Assembly (NCBI GenBank): GCA_003550305.1
Contig: QKYT01000012.1
Location: 68,394-132,393 of the forward strand
Origin: Glomus cerebriforme
Taxonomy: Eukaryota; Glomeromycota; Glomeromycetes; Glomerales; Glomeraceae
Length of the DNA stretch: 64,000 bases
Direction of reading: 5' to 3'
The notes under the pieces are model-generated. The model saw only the letters and a program-made list of their open reading frames with translations. It did no database searches and was not told the origin of the DNA. Every line of letters begins with the position of its first letter. Within the stretch, counting starts at the first letter, position 1. Positions 1 through 12,258 of this stretch are shown here, piece by piece. A program made the position numbers and the translations under genes.

Positions 1-155
1 ACTGAGTTATCAAATTTATATATACTATGCATATAAAATACTGACTATTTTAAATTTAATCCTTTAAACTGAATAAGCAAAAAAAAATCTCATTAGGGGT
101 AAAAATTTTCTATGTTCAATAAGTAAACTCAAATCCTACCTATTCATATATTGTT
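1..155. repeat. Dispersed repeat, inverted copy near 59.19-59.34 kb
   Basis: This segment reads, with scattered mismatches and small indels, as the reverse complement of about 59187-59336. Base 1 pairs with about 59336. The repeat is cut by the window edge, so its true end is not visible. The motif TTGTTCAGGGTCC at about 151-163 recurs directly near 60930, suggesting further family members. No coding potential was seen. Confidence 0.75.
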
Positions 156-254
156 CAGGGTCCTAGCATAGCTAACTAATGTGACGTAACAAAAAATCAT
201 AAAAAAAAAATTTTTTATATTAAAATATAGTCTTTAAAAGTTACTAAATATATC

Positions 255-466
255 TAATTTTGGCTGCTTTGCAAATTTACTTAGAGTGTTAAAAATAGTT
301 TTAAATATTATTATTGACTTATTTGATAAAAATTTTATTTTTGTCAAATTCATTTTTGAAAATAATTAGCAAAGATGATAAAATCAATTATTTATATGTA
401 AAATCAAAAATGGCATTTTAAACTTCCTTTCAAAGTATAAGTAAACTTGCAGAGCAGCCAAAATTA
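255..466. mobile_element. MITE-like element with about 28-bp terminal inverted repeats
   Basis: The left end (255-282, TAATTTTGGCTGCTTTGCAA...) and right end (439-466) are near-perfect inverted repeats differing at a few bases. The 212-bp element has no open frame. The outermost TA on each side may be a TA target duplication. The superfamily cannot be assigned from so short a sequence. Bases 467-768 show nothing further. Confidence 0.65.
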
Positions 467-768
467 CATTTACAGTAAAAATTTAAAAGCTTTATGATAA
501 AGAAAAAAATTGTTATATATTTTTTTGAAAAATTATTCACAAACCTGGCACAAATTTCAGACATACAACAAGTTAATTGAGTTTATTTATAATTATAGAA
601 ATTTATTAAGAATACATAATTATGATAAAATAAATCATGAATATACCTTCTATAAAAGAAAAGTATAACTTGTCATGCAAGGAGAAGATTTGTAAAGATG
701 GTCCTTATTGCTAAGGACTCTTAGCATTAGGTCCTTATGTTTAATCTAGCTTCTTCTGAGTTCCAATC

Positions 769-1195
769 CTATACTGGTAATGAATCAAAATAACTAACTA
801 GTCTATTTAATAAATGGGTATCTCTATTATCTACATTTAAACCTAAATCTAAATTTTTATAAAGTATGCTATTGTACATCCTGTCTATTAATTTTGAAAT
901 TTTTGAAATCTTTTTTACAACTATATCACCTATTCTATGTCCTTCTCTTATAACCTGACTAACACTTTCCATCCGGTTCTCTATGGGCTGGTCAAATTTA
1001 TCTATGGGTGCGTGATTCAGTGATATAGTGGTATATCTTTTTATTATATGAAGGCACACTATATAAGGTCTGGGTGAAAGTAGGATCATCAGTCAGTGAG
1101 GCTTCCCATTTTTTAAATATTTGGTTTCTAGGCAGCCAAATGTAGTAATGGAAAGCTTGGATAGAGAAGGTCATTAGCTTGTCCAAAATCTGCAA
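769..1195 (-). pseudogene. Possible degenerate retroelement ORF fragment
   Basis: Two overlapping short open stretches in different minus frames (998-1195 and 769-1089) can be read as one degenerate coding relic. The upstream piece contains Y-I-W-L-P-R-N followed by KKWE. That resembles C-terminal segments of reverse-transcriptase-type repeat proteins common in these fungi, but the resemblance is from memory. There is no start, no catalytic motif and at least one frame change. It could also be chance open frame in a repeat. Function cannot be assigned. Confidence 0.25.
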
Positions 1196-1199
1196 GGAA

Positions 1200-4061
1200 A
1201 TATGTTTGGAGGGTACTATGCGATTGATCTTGTTAAATGAGTTCGTTGCATGAATGGAGCAAAGGGTGTGAATGAAACATCACCAAATCTCTATTTTTGT
1301 CATCCATATATGCTTCAGAGGTAAAGAATGATCGTAAGAATAGGGATACTTGCAGCATATGTTAAAACTTAGAACAATAGTAAATCTATTATTTTTATTA
1401 TATGTTATAAACAGTTTTTATCTTTAAAATAGATAATAAAGTTTTCAGCCATATCAAATCAGACTAGTATTTTATTTATATTAAAAATATTACACAATTT
1501 AAAAGTTTTCTAATTTTAAGATACCTAAAAATTTTTCAGCTTTTCTTGCTTTTCTTTCAGTTGTAGTAATTACTAATTAAACATTCTTATAATCTTAATC
1601 ATAAGGCAATTTTAGCCAGAATTACACATAAATTAATGAAAATTTGGAATTTTTATGGGCTATCATCCAAAAGAAATAATCTTGCCAAAATTAAGGTCAT
1701 AAAAAAAATTACAAACACACCTTTATGCAATCCGATAGTGGAAACTAGATTGAAACTATGTCACTTCGACCAGTTTTAGTTAAAGATACTGTACCTGCTA
1801 CAGTTCATCGGATTGCAACCTCAATTGCTGCTATAAAAAGGGTTGCAATTCAGGGTTGCAACTCTCTACATTTCCTTTTTTGGATTGCGACAGGTATCTT
1901 TACTCTTCGCAATCAGCAGACATGATTTAAAATTTGTATAAAAAATGACCAAGTCTCTTCGTTAATGCTTATGTGAATATTATATGTACAGTATGTAGGT
2001 AATGTAACTAAATCTTGTTCTAATTCATGTCCAGTTGCTCTTCAAGTGATAACGTTACTATTTTTCCTGATCATTATCATCAGCAATATAATGATTCAAA
2101 CAATATTTCTAAAAGAAATTAAAAATTTGAAACTTTTTAACGTAAAAATGGGATTGCTTTTAAGTTTAAAGAGTTTTGTAAAATTCGAACCCAAAATTAA
2201 ATGAATTGAAAATTCGGAATTTTTACAAGCAAAGTAGGCCTGATACTGAATTAGTGGTATCAGATATGAAAATCCAATGCACTTAATTAGGAATTTATTG
2301 TATAAGCTTAATTTCGGCCAAATTTTGATAAAATGACAAAATAAACAATTGTTTTCATCGGAATTTTTAAGACGATAATAAGGAATTTCTTGAAGACATT
2401 GATTCTTCCACGCGTTTTCAATATGAAGACAAATATAATAATAACAATAATAAGAACAGCCAATAACATAATTTATTGTTTCGAAATGATCGATAATTTT
2501 TTTTTCATAAATCAATGAAAAAATTTGGTTTATCATGGTTATCATTTCTTTTTAACCGTTTTAAAATAATTATCGGAAGCGTAACATTTTTTAGTTTAGG
2601 AATACAAGATACTAAAAAATCGTTTCTATACTTGATTCTCACTTTCTTTATTAAAAAAAAATAAACATTTAATCAAATACAAAATCATCTTGATTTCATT
2701 AATATAACTATCAATCAAAAAAGATTAAAATTAAAGAATAATAATTATAAAAAATGTAGCAATGCTCGACAATTTATTTTGATGTAATAAATTACAGCGA
2801 TGTTTAAGAACTCTGATGATATTCTTATTGCTGTTCTAGTAATGAAATTCGCCAAGGATTTTATCCACTAAAAAAAAAACCTTTTGCCAAGAAATTTTAA
2901 AGTAAATCCTCTATTGTGACATTGTAGTGAACCAATAGTTTTTGAAAAAGATATATTAAAAACAAGATTTAATGTCTTTCCACAATCAAAAAAAAAGAGT
3001 GATATATCATAATGACAATGTCATAATTTACTGCAGAATTTGAATTTGAATTCAGGAAACAACATGCGCAAAATTTCCCCTACATTTTTACAAGACCACG
3101 TACAAATTAATAAATTTAATAGTTTTCCGAAATTATCGTTATAATAATATCTTATTATTTATGTAATGAAGAGAAGTAAAATTTTTATATAACTATATAC
3201 TGTACGTGATTAGTGTTTTTTAACCATAAGAGACAATAAGATAATGAGAATCGTTTTTTCTTTTTTTGATATAAACTTAATAAAAAAAATTGGTGTACAA
3301 TTAATGGACTTTTTTATTGCCTCAATAAACAGTTAATATAAATAGATTTCTATAAAGGGAAGATTTAAAAATGCATTTCAAATTACCTTTAATATTTCGC
3401 ATTATTTATATTTTAAGTGGTACGAATTTATGTATTTCTTGTCACATGATTTTATGTAAATAAACTTTTCTTTCTTTTAATTAATGATGATCATTATGTT
3501 AATTTTTTCCCTACGGATTAAACGAATGTACTTTAATGTTTGTTACTACTAATTCGATATAGAAGAAAAAAGTTTATATGAATAATATCTCTTGCCTCTT
3601 TTGACTTAGAAGAATTTATAAATTTGAATTTTGATTCGTGATAATTATTACTTATGTAACACAACACTCAAAAGATTATTTATACTTTGTATAAATAAAT
3701 TTATATTATGTATATTGTTGATCTTACTTACCTTGTTGGTCTTGGTTATTTTGATAATTTTGTATTAATTAAAATTTACTAAATAAGGTGATACCAAGTA
3801 CATGATGTTCCTTTAATTTACAATAGCATAATTTTCTCAATTCATTCTGCTGTGATTTTACCTATTTAAACACCAGCATGCTCTGTGTTGTGAAAATTTC
3901 TTCAGGTTCAATTTACAAATTGTATAAATTCCTTCTCTTTTTTCATTTTTTTTGATAAAAAGTCATTCCTTCTCTTCTCCCCCTAACTTCCTCTCATTTC
4001 CTCTCTAAGAAATCACATTTTCTTTTTTCTTTAATTTTAATATCTATTCACATCAATCAAA
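1200..4061. other. Intergenic, no gene seen
   Basis: AT-rich sequence with only short random open frames. At about 1725-1823 the segment TGCAATCCGATAG...CATCGGATTGCA forms an imperfect inverted repeat, followed by further GGGTTGCAA/GGATTGC copies up to about 1915. No protein or RNA gene is supported. The 3' end merges into the promoter of the secreted-protein gene. Confidence 0.6.
3925..4050 (+). promoter_or_regulatory. Pyrimidine-rich core promoter / 5' UTR
   Basis: A long CT-rich tract (CCTTCTCTTTTTTC..., CTTCTCTTCTCCCCCTAAC..., TTTCCTCTCTAAG) lies just upstream of the ATG at 4062. The leader ends CACATCAATCAAA directly before the ATG. Pyrimidine tracts of this kind are typical of strongly transcribed filamentous-fungal genes. 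The transcription start itself is not visible. Confidence 0.5.
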
Positions 4062-4703
4062 ATGAAATTCGCTTTCGCTGCTGTTTGTATGTTGGCTCTT
4101 GTTTCTATCGCAAATGCCGACGCCGTAGAAGGTGCTGTAAAAACCTTGGAAGCAAGTGGCATTTGTAAAGATGACGGATTATTCCCTGCCAATGGTACTC
4201 AAATCAGGAAACAAAAAACTTGTGTCAGTCTTCAGATTGGGGAGATTCCCACCGCTGATAATATGGTTTCGGCTATAATCATTGAACCAAGAAATAACCA
4301 ACGAATCCCATCTAACCAACCATTCTTCGTTCGTACTAAAATCAGTAACCTTGATACTGGTTTCTTCTCTGATCCAACCATTGATTATTATCAAATTCCT
4401 CAAACCCTTAATGACAATGGACAAATTCAAGGACATAGTCATATCACAATTCAAAAAATTGATGGGAAAAGCGTTCCTGATCCTACCGTATTTGCTTTCT
4501 TCAAAGGTTTGAATGATAAAGCTGATAATGGTGTCTTGAGTGTAAATGTTACTACTGGTCTCCCATCAGCTGGTTTATATCGTATCTGCACAATGAATGC
4601 TTCAAACTCTCATCAACCCGTTGTTATGCCAGTTGCTCAAAGAGGCTCTCAAGACGACTGCATTAGAGTGAATGTTGTTCCTCCTAAAAGTCGAAGGAAT
4701 TAA
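4062..4703 (+). CDS. Secreted protein of unknown function (213 aa)
   Basis: Intronless gene. The first ~19 residues form a classic signal peptide (MKFAFAAVCMLALVSIANA with an ANA-D cleavage site). The mature part has four cysteines, N-glycosylation sequons (N-G-T, N-V-T, N-A-S), and conserved-looking blocks DNMVSAIIIEP, DTGFFSDP, GHSHITIQ, FAFFKGL, GLPSAGLYRICTMNAS, HQPVVMPVAQRG and DDCIRVNV. I recognise these blocks from a widespread fungal family of extracellular proteins with no established function, often mislabelled by automated annotation. The basic C-terminus (KSRRN) has no GPI signal. The strong pyrimidine-rich promoter suggests high expression. A role at the symbiotic interface is possible, but nothing in the sequence shows it. 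Confidence 0.9.
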   Translation: MKFAFAAVCMLALVSIANADAVEGAVKTLEASGICKDDGLFPANGTQIRKQKTCVSLQIGEIPTADNMVSAIIIEPRNNQRIPSNQPFFVRTKISNLDTGFFSDPTIDYYQIPQTLNDNGQIQGHSHITIQKIDGKSVPDPTVFAFFKGLNDKADNGVLSVNVTTGLPSAGLYRICTMNASNSHQPVVMPVAQRGSQDDCIRVNVVPPKSRRN

Positions 4704-7700
4704 TAGAACAACTAGAAAAAAAGTGTAACTTGCCCAAATCTTAATTAAATGTGCATTTTTTTTTAGACTAATTTGTAAATTTGTAATTTTTTTTTGGGCA
4801 AGTTCCTAAAAAAAAGGCTGAAGTAATTTACAAAATACCAATTGTTTTTTTTTTTATTATTATTTTAGTACCGTTTAGTTTCTTTTTAATTCTTTAGACA
4901 AGATTAAATATAATTAGTAATTTAATTAATTTTTGGGCTTATCTTTTTTTTTTAAATATGTATTTATGAAGGGTTTAATATAATGTGAACTTAGAGATAT
5001 TTATTATCAATTCTTTTTTTTTCAATGTATAATATGCAATATATAGTCTGGAATATAAACAATGATCTTTATGAATTCATGTGTTTTTTACTATATATTC
5101 TAAAAATAAATAAAGAAAACCACTTGAATTTTTTTATTAAAATTTTTATCTTTGTTTTAAAAAAAATTATTATCCCGATGATGAAGTAAAAGCGAATACT
5201 GCGGATAATTACTTTAAATAGTATTTTAATTGTATGCATGCGTAATCAATTTCGTATAACATAACCACAACATTTTTTCGTTTATATTGAAATTACATGA
5301 TATATATACATTCTGTATATTTCGTTCGGTTTGCTGAACAATTCAAGATTTCTATGATTTCTATGATTTCTTATTCAAATTAATCATCAGACGGAGACTT
5401 TTGTAATCCTAAAACGGGTTAAGAAAATTTTATATAACAAATACTCATTCCAAAAAGATTTTAAACTGTTTTTTTAATTGTTCTATATTTAGATTAGTAC
5501 ACAACAATGTTACAAATGTAAATATTATCATTACATGTGCAATTTTTTAATATAAAAGGAAAAATTTCTTTATATAGATATAATTAATAAGTGTATTATG
5601 TAATGATGTTATCATTCGGGAATCGGAATCGGGATTCAACATTTTAGAAAAAAAAAATATATATTATTGACGATTTTGTTCATAACGATTCATAAGGAAT
5701 GGTCATTTAAAATATTTCATAAATGATATAAATTTTAAAATAAGGTTGAAAAGTAAATTTACTTTTTGTCGTAATGTATTTGTATCTTTTAATATAATTT
5801 TATCATTCTTATCGAATGTTTTTACGCCTAAATTATTAACAATATTAACAGTATTGTTTAAAATATAAAAAAAAAATAAACAAATTTCTTTTAAAGTGTT
5901 TCAAACACAAAATAGAACACATGAACATCCTGTCGAATAATGTAACCTTTTCTGAAACGAATAATTAATTTAACCCATTCCAAGTGGTTTATCAGATGAT
6001 CTGCGCACAGAATCTAATCAAATTAATCAAATTTTAAAATCCCCCTAGTTCAAATATAGATACAATGTTTATTATGCAAATTGTAATTCAGAATATCGAA
6101 GTGCGATTGAAATAAAAAAGATTAATAGAAACTAATAAAAGCCACTCGTAATTACTAATTAAGTCTTCTTCAAAATTAAATTACAATGAAACATATTATT
6201 GTTTTGAATTTCTTTCATGGTTGATTGATTAACATATTGATAGTTTAGAACTACATATCAAAAGCCACAAAAGAAAGAAACATATTGTATTCAGTTAAAA
6301 ATAAATAAACTTAACGACAATCATATCGGAAATTCGGAATCTCCTTTAATTACAATATATTTTAATAATTTAATCATTTGTATTTTTTTTTCTTTGTAGA
6401 TAAATTTTGTGGTATGGTTCCTTGAACAAACAGTATTACTATCTTTTACGGGATGATAAATTTATTATTTTATAATTATATATACAGAAATTTATAAATT
6501 ATACAGCAATAATATGTAGTAACTGCATCTTCGCCATATAGTTACTATCATATCGTACAGTTATCCTTCCTTAGAGGTTATGAACAATACAAAAAATTTG
6601 TTAATTGATATGGCTATGCTAATTTTTTAAGATACAATCAAAGATCTCGGTATTCGGGACATCGAAAATTTTTAAAATTTTTTTATAGTTCTTAATGTAA
6701 AATAAGTGGTCACGTGAATTATTAGGTCCCTTTTTAACACTCTAATTAAAACACGTGTAATTTTCAATAAGGGTTCCTTTAATTTTACTATCTACATATA
6801 CAAGTTTGATATCCAAGTATTACTCGATGATCAATTGAAATTTTACTTATTATTGTGATTAGAATTTTAGAACCTATTCCTTAGACAATCAAAATTTTAA
6901 TTCGTTGATAATTATATTTCTTAATTATATTGTGTAAATGTACAACTTTGACCTTATCTGTATATGAAAATAATAACCAAATTTGAGTAATAGATAACGG
7001 TGGCATTGTGGTACATTAAACCATATTTAGCATAAAGGATGATTTTTTTTTTACGTTTAACGTAGATTAATGATAAAGTCCGATATTAATTTACACTCAA
7101 TTATTATGCACTTTAGATTTCCTACTTGTATTCCATCAATTGGTTTCGCTGAAAACATAACAGCCAACAATTAATGACATAAAAAAGAAACTGAAGGTGC
7201 CTGCTTATCTAAATGTTTTTTTTCTTTATTAAGCATCAAAAATTGATGAGATAATTATAATTATTTTTAGGATCTTTACCGAAGGAAAACACTTTAACAA
7301 ATTTGGTTAGCGTGCTTCAAAATTCATTATTAGAACTCGGTCATGGAATGTTTAGAATAACTTTCTTTCCTGCAAGAAAATTATACGTACATTTTAATAT
7401 GTCAAAAAAAAAGACCGCAGCCTTCTAATTTTTATTTGCAAATCAGATTATTTGATGCATAAATGGCATAAACTATAACTTTATCTGAATTAAAATAGTC
7501 AACTATTAATGCATCTAATATTTCATTATAATGTATTATAATGGAACTTTGATCGATCTTTTTTCCATATTTTGTTATCTTTTTAATAATAACGATGAGA
7601 ACATGTTTGTATACAATTGTCGCATTTAAATTTATTTAGTTGTCAATTACAGTATTTTAGGAAAAACATTGTACGATAATTTTAATTTTTAAAAATAATT

Positions 7701-10241
7701 TTTTTTTTCTCCTAGAATCTTTATTTGGTTTACTAGTTTATGATTGGTTATTTAATAAATTATTTTATTACATATAAGCACATATGATGACGTAAAAGTT
7801 CAAAAAATATATTGATGTTGAGTTACATTTGTTTTTGGAGAATCGAAAGACTTTTCTTTTAAAAAAAAATATGTCGTTGCCAAGAATTTTCCTAGTTCAC
7901 ATGTACAATTTGTGTGACAAACAAAAAATTAATTGTTAGTAGCACTTCTTTAAATAACGGGATATATTAATTGGTCCAATAAAGAAATAGGACAATAAAT
8001 TCCCATAATTATTCACAAAGAATTTTCAATACGATTCTATTTTTATTTCCTTGACTTTGTTCAATTTAGAAGGAAATAATTTAATTCAAAATTAAATCGT
8101 GCGTTAAGTAAATATTTAATATTTATGTAACACTAAATCTTTTCAAAATATGCTTGTTATATATGCTATGAAAAGATTGGCTAAAACCTTATCGTCGTTA
8201 GGATAATGTCGGACATTAAGACAAATTCCGAAAATTGTCTTTCATAAGTTTATTAGTATGAAAAATCAAGACAGTTTAAATATTGTATGTATTGATTTAA
8301 GTGATTGATCGGTTCATAATTTCAGATAGAACTATGGAACTGAACCATATCTAATAATGATTTAATAATAAAGTTTTTTTTTAATACCATTCATAATTAT
8401 TGTAAATTAATTAAGATATTAAATTTTAGGACTATAACAGAAAGTGTTATCAAAAATGTCTATGTCCGGAATATGTTCCGAAAATTACGATATCACTGAC
8501 TGCACCAGTATAAATTAGCCCGCAGAAATTTCTTAATTCCGTTAGTAAACAAATCAGTTGTTATTTTTAATAACTTAAAATTCATTTAAAGTTAATGATT
8601 GCAGAACGCTTAAACCCTGTATGGTTTGAGCTTAATTTTTAATGGAACTACAAAGAGCAAGCACAGTCCATCTTTTTTTATAACCTTAAACTAAACTGAA
8701 TTACGATACATGTAATGTGATTATCTACTTACCATGCTTTAACTTGGTATTCAGATTTTTTACATTCTCTCCATTTGCTTCACGCGAAATTACGGTAATT
8801 TATCACACACGAATCTTATTCCTATTTATCATTATATTCTCCGACCTAAGATCCATGCATTACTCCTCTTGTGTGTATTACCTGTAAGCTAACTACTGCT
8901 TCTTTTTGGGCATTATTTCCTAGTTTTACAAAAAGCATTCCAGCAAGCAATGTAAAAATGAAAACAAAACGCTTCATGAAGAATTCGGTGATTTGATGAT
9001 AATTATTTGATTTTGCTTCTCTTATTTTATATTCATTTTGAGAGGATCTGTTTTTCGAAGAACTTTGTTTAAAAATAACTCCTTTCTTTGGTATGCATAT
9101 TCTAACCAATAGCCTTCTTTTTTGTTGTAGCAATTGTAGCAATTTAGCATCATCCTCTGGCAGAGAAACCAGAATCCGCTTTGGTATTTAACAGTGCCAT
9201 TTCATGCATCTTACTCGTCAGTTATTCAATTTTCATACATTACAGTATAACCTCGATATAACGAACCCACGATATAGCGAATTCTTGATTTACCGAACTA
9301 ACTTTTTTTTTTAAAACCAATATCATAATATTTAAAAAAAAATCTTGATATACTGAATATCATATTAAACTCAACATATACCGAACTTTTTTTAAAGCAT
9401 AATAAAAAAAAGTTTCGATATACAGAACTTATTTTGCTTGAAAATCATGTTAGTTTCGGCCAGAATTAGAACTACTTAATTTTGCCTGATTTGATGATTA
9501 AATAAATACTCAAATTAATGTAATAATTCATCATCTCATCTTCATCTTAATTCCAGCCGAAATTAAAATTTTCATTCACGTGACTTTTGATGTTTCGTAA
9601 CTTTCCGAATGTTAACTATTGTTAATAACTTTTATCACTCAAAAAATATTCGAACTACTGCTTGATTTTCTTCACCGTTCAAAGTTTATTAGGTATTCTA
9701 CGTGGTTGTGCTTGTTGTTAAAATTAAATACATTTTAAAAATGAAAATAATTGCCTGAAAAGTTCTATTAATGTTGATTAAACTATTATTATTCAATAAT
9801 TCAATATGCTTATTGCCAAGATTTAAATCATCCCATTTCTTAATCAAAATTCTAAACTTATATTAATTATCAGTATATGATGATATTTTTACATTACATT
9901 TTTTGATCCTTCTACTTATCAAATTGATTTGTATAAGGCATTTACTTAAAAAGAATTTCTATGATCATAACTGAATTGGTTTAAAATATCGTAATTTTTT
10001 ATCAGTTGTTTTTATTGACGGGGCGTTTAAATGTAGTTGAAAATGTCCGATGCATCTAGATAACATACAGGATAAATTAAAAATAGTTTTCTCTCATTTC
10101 TCCCGTTGTCATATCACATATCACGTGTTTCGGACGGCGACTAATGATCAACTGTTTGATGCATTAATGACGTAAAACCTTACGCCAATCGATTTGATTT
10201 AATTAACTCTTTCCCTCTCACCTCTGTTTTTCAAGGAAAAA
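4704..10241. other. 5.5-kb gene desert
   Basis: Very AT-rich, with stop codons in all frames. The only structured items seen are a pogo/Tigger-like transposon end at 9243 and a weak 98-residue open frame at 8846-9142 (minus) that I do not accept as a gene. A CACGTG motif occurs at about 6751-6756. No RNA gene was recognised. Confidence 0.6.
9243..9430 (+). mobile_element. Degenerate pogo/Tigger-like (TA-CAGT...) terminus
   Basis: After a TA dinucleotide the sequence begins CAGTATAACCTCGATATAAC, which matches the CAGT(N)nAACC-type terminal repeats of pogo/Tigger DNA transposons. Inside, the phrase GATATA(A/C)CGAA recurs five or six times in varied form down to about 9430 (GATATAGCGAA, GATTTACCGAA, GATATACTGAA, CATATACCGAA, GATATACAGAA). 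No matching right terminus and no transposase frame were found nearby. It is therefore a solo or truncated end. Confidence 0.55.
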
Positions 10242-11562
10242 ATGAAGGAAAATCAGGAAAATCAATTAAAATTACAAATTAGTATAGGAACATCATATGA
10301 TCCGATAACACATTCAATATTACTTCCAAATGATGATTCTCATCCATATTTTATTAATACACCACATTTTACCGGTAGAATTTGCGTTCGTATAAAAGAT
10401 TTTAAAGGAATAACACCAGCAGACACAAGAAGAATCGAATCAAGTTCTTATTTTGAAGGGAATAAGGATAAATATTCTATTCAAGTACAAGGAAGATTTA
10501 AAGGAAATAATTGGACAGCTGACGATATTATCTTTGGTGTAAATATCAAATTTATGCCTTTTGAACACGATTGATAATTACGAGATCGTTCACTGAGACA
10601 AGTTTTTTTTTTAGAACGATTTTGATAAAAAGCTTAATTTACCATTTGGATCATCGGTAGGATTAAAAGTTCTTCAGTATATTGATCCTGGATTACAAGC
10701 AGATATTTATAGCGATAAACCATGGGCATATAGCCCATTGGTTTATACTATGAATAGAATAAATTTATACGAAGAACCCGATATTAAAGATGATGATTGG
10801 TTACCGTTATGGCCTTCTTCATATGGTGAACGTATTGAGGAAAATGTAATTTGTCCACATGAAGATGTAGCATTTAATGATGTTTCCAAAAGGAAAAAGC
10901 ATTTTGGGGAAGAGAAGAACCGAAAAAAGTTTCACATTAAAGACAATCAAATTTGGAATTTTGATTTTTTTAATCCTTATATGGATTTTAATGATATCAC
11001 CGTAATGGTAATTACGAGACTTTTTTTTTCATTAAATTGGTATATAATGAACATATTTCTCCTTTCATAGTTACCTGGATTTAAGCTTGGAATTTTGCAG
11101 TTTTGGGATGGTCAGGTAAATGAAAATTTTTGTTAAATTTGCAGAAATCATTATTGAATTTGTATCAAATTTAAATTGCCTTATATATAATAGCCTGTTC
11201 GTTATGTGTGCAAGACACGTGATTGTTCAGTTGTTTTTTTTGTTATTGTATTTCAATTGGTCACTAAAGAAGAAAAGAATGATAATACAATAACTACGAG
11301 TAAAAGCAAAGACATTATTAATGGATCCAAAAGAAATGATATAGGAGAAGGATCATCAAAACACCCAGATATTATTAATTTTACTCCAAAAACCGGTGCA
11401 AGATGGGCATCAATAAAATCTCCAACATCATTCTTTCCTTTTACAAAAAATAGAAACGAAATTTCTTTATCACCATCTCCAATGTCATTATCACCGTCTG
11501 TTTCAAATGATCATAGATTTAATATGGTTCCTGAACAAGATGCTGATGAAGATGATAATTAA
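10242..11562 (+). CDS. DUF1769-family fungal protein (about 367 aa, 4 exons)
   Basis: Exons 10242-10538, 10615-11007, 11071-11115 and 11194-11562; all introns are GT-AG and lie between codons. Joined, they restore the family's continuous core: FTGRICVRIK near residue 45, YSIQVQGRFKG near 85, then IIFG joined to NDFDKKLNLPFGSS, IDPGLQADIYSDKPWAYSPL, FNPYMDFND, and LPGFKLGILQFWDGQ joined to PVRYVCKTRDCSVVFFVIVF. These blocks fit the fungal Duf1769 Pfam family (PF08588), which has no known function. After about residue 275 the chain is a low-complexity Ser/Thr/Asn/Asp tail ending in an acidic stretch. There is no signal peptide or membrane segment, so a cytosolic or nuclear location is inferred. 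Without the first intron the open frame stops at 10574, which makes splicing necessary. Confidence 0.85.
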
Positions 11563-12258
11563 TTAGTTAGTATGTTGAGAAAACTTACTTTGTAATGAGT
11601 TATATCAGGAACACCAGCAAATAATGGAAAACCCCAACTTTTCGACCGGCACATTTAGCAATGGCCCCTTTTTATGGCAATATCTTTATATTTTTTTCAT
11701 GCTAAACTTTAATCATGTACTGTACATATTCTGTTATTTGTTGTAATAGATTAGTTATCTTATGCCTGTGAAAAGTTACTAAATTGATTAAACACATTTT
11801 AAAAAAATCTTTTTTGAAGGGCTTAATGCCCTGTTAGCAATTATTATTTTAAGATAAATTGAAATGTCATCTTAACATATATCGGTCTTAATACATAAAA
11901 TAATGGCTTTCTTTTGCTGATTTCTGACAAGTTCTTGTTTTCGGATTAAATCGGATTAAGTCTAAGGTTGCTTGTCCAAACCTGAGGTTCACTATGCCGA
12001 AACTGATAACATATTGTATTATGGTCAGAATTATCATTAATTTTGGCCAAAATTAAAGAAATTTTCTGATTCCGGCCTAAAACATATCAAAAAGTAGATC
12101 ATTGCCGAACAATTATATATTATCTAAAAGTATTTTTTTTTTTATTATTATTAATTACAAGTGTAATAAAGAATAGGTAAACATATTCTCTATTTATTAT
12201 AAATACAAATTAATTATTTTCAAACAATATATTACGCTTAGAAGTATCTGTTCCCTCC
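11563..12258. other. Intergenic between convergent genes
   Basis: Separates the DUF1769 gene and the P-type ATPase, which are transcribed toward each other. AT-rich and probably contains both 3' UTRs. Around 12000-12080 there is a stretch with ATTTTGGCCAAAATTAA and related GGCCRAAATTA phrases. These recur in several repeats of the window and look like an old transposable-element fragment. No gene seen. Confidence 0.55.
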
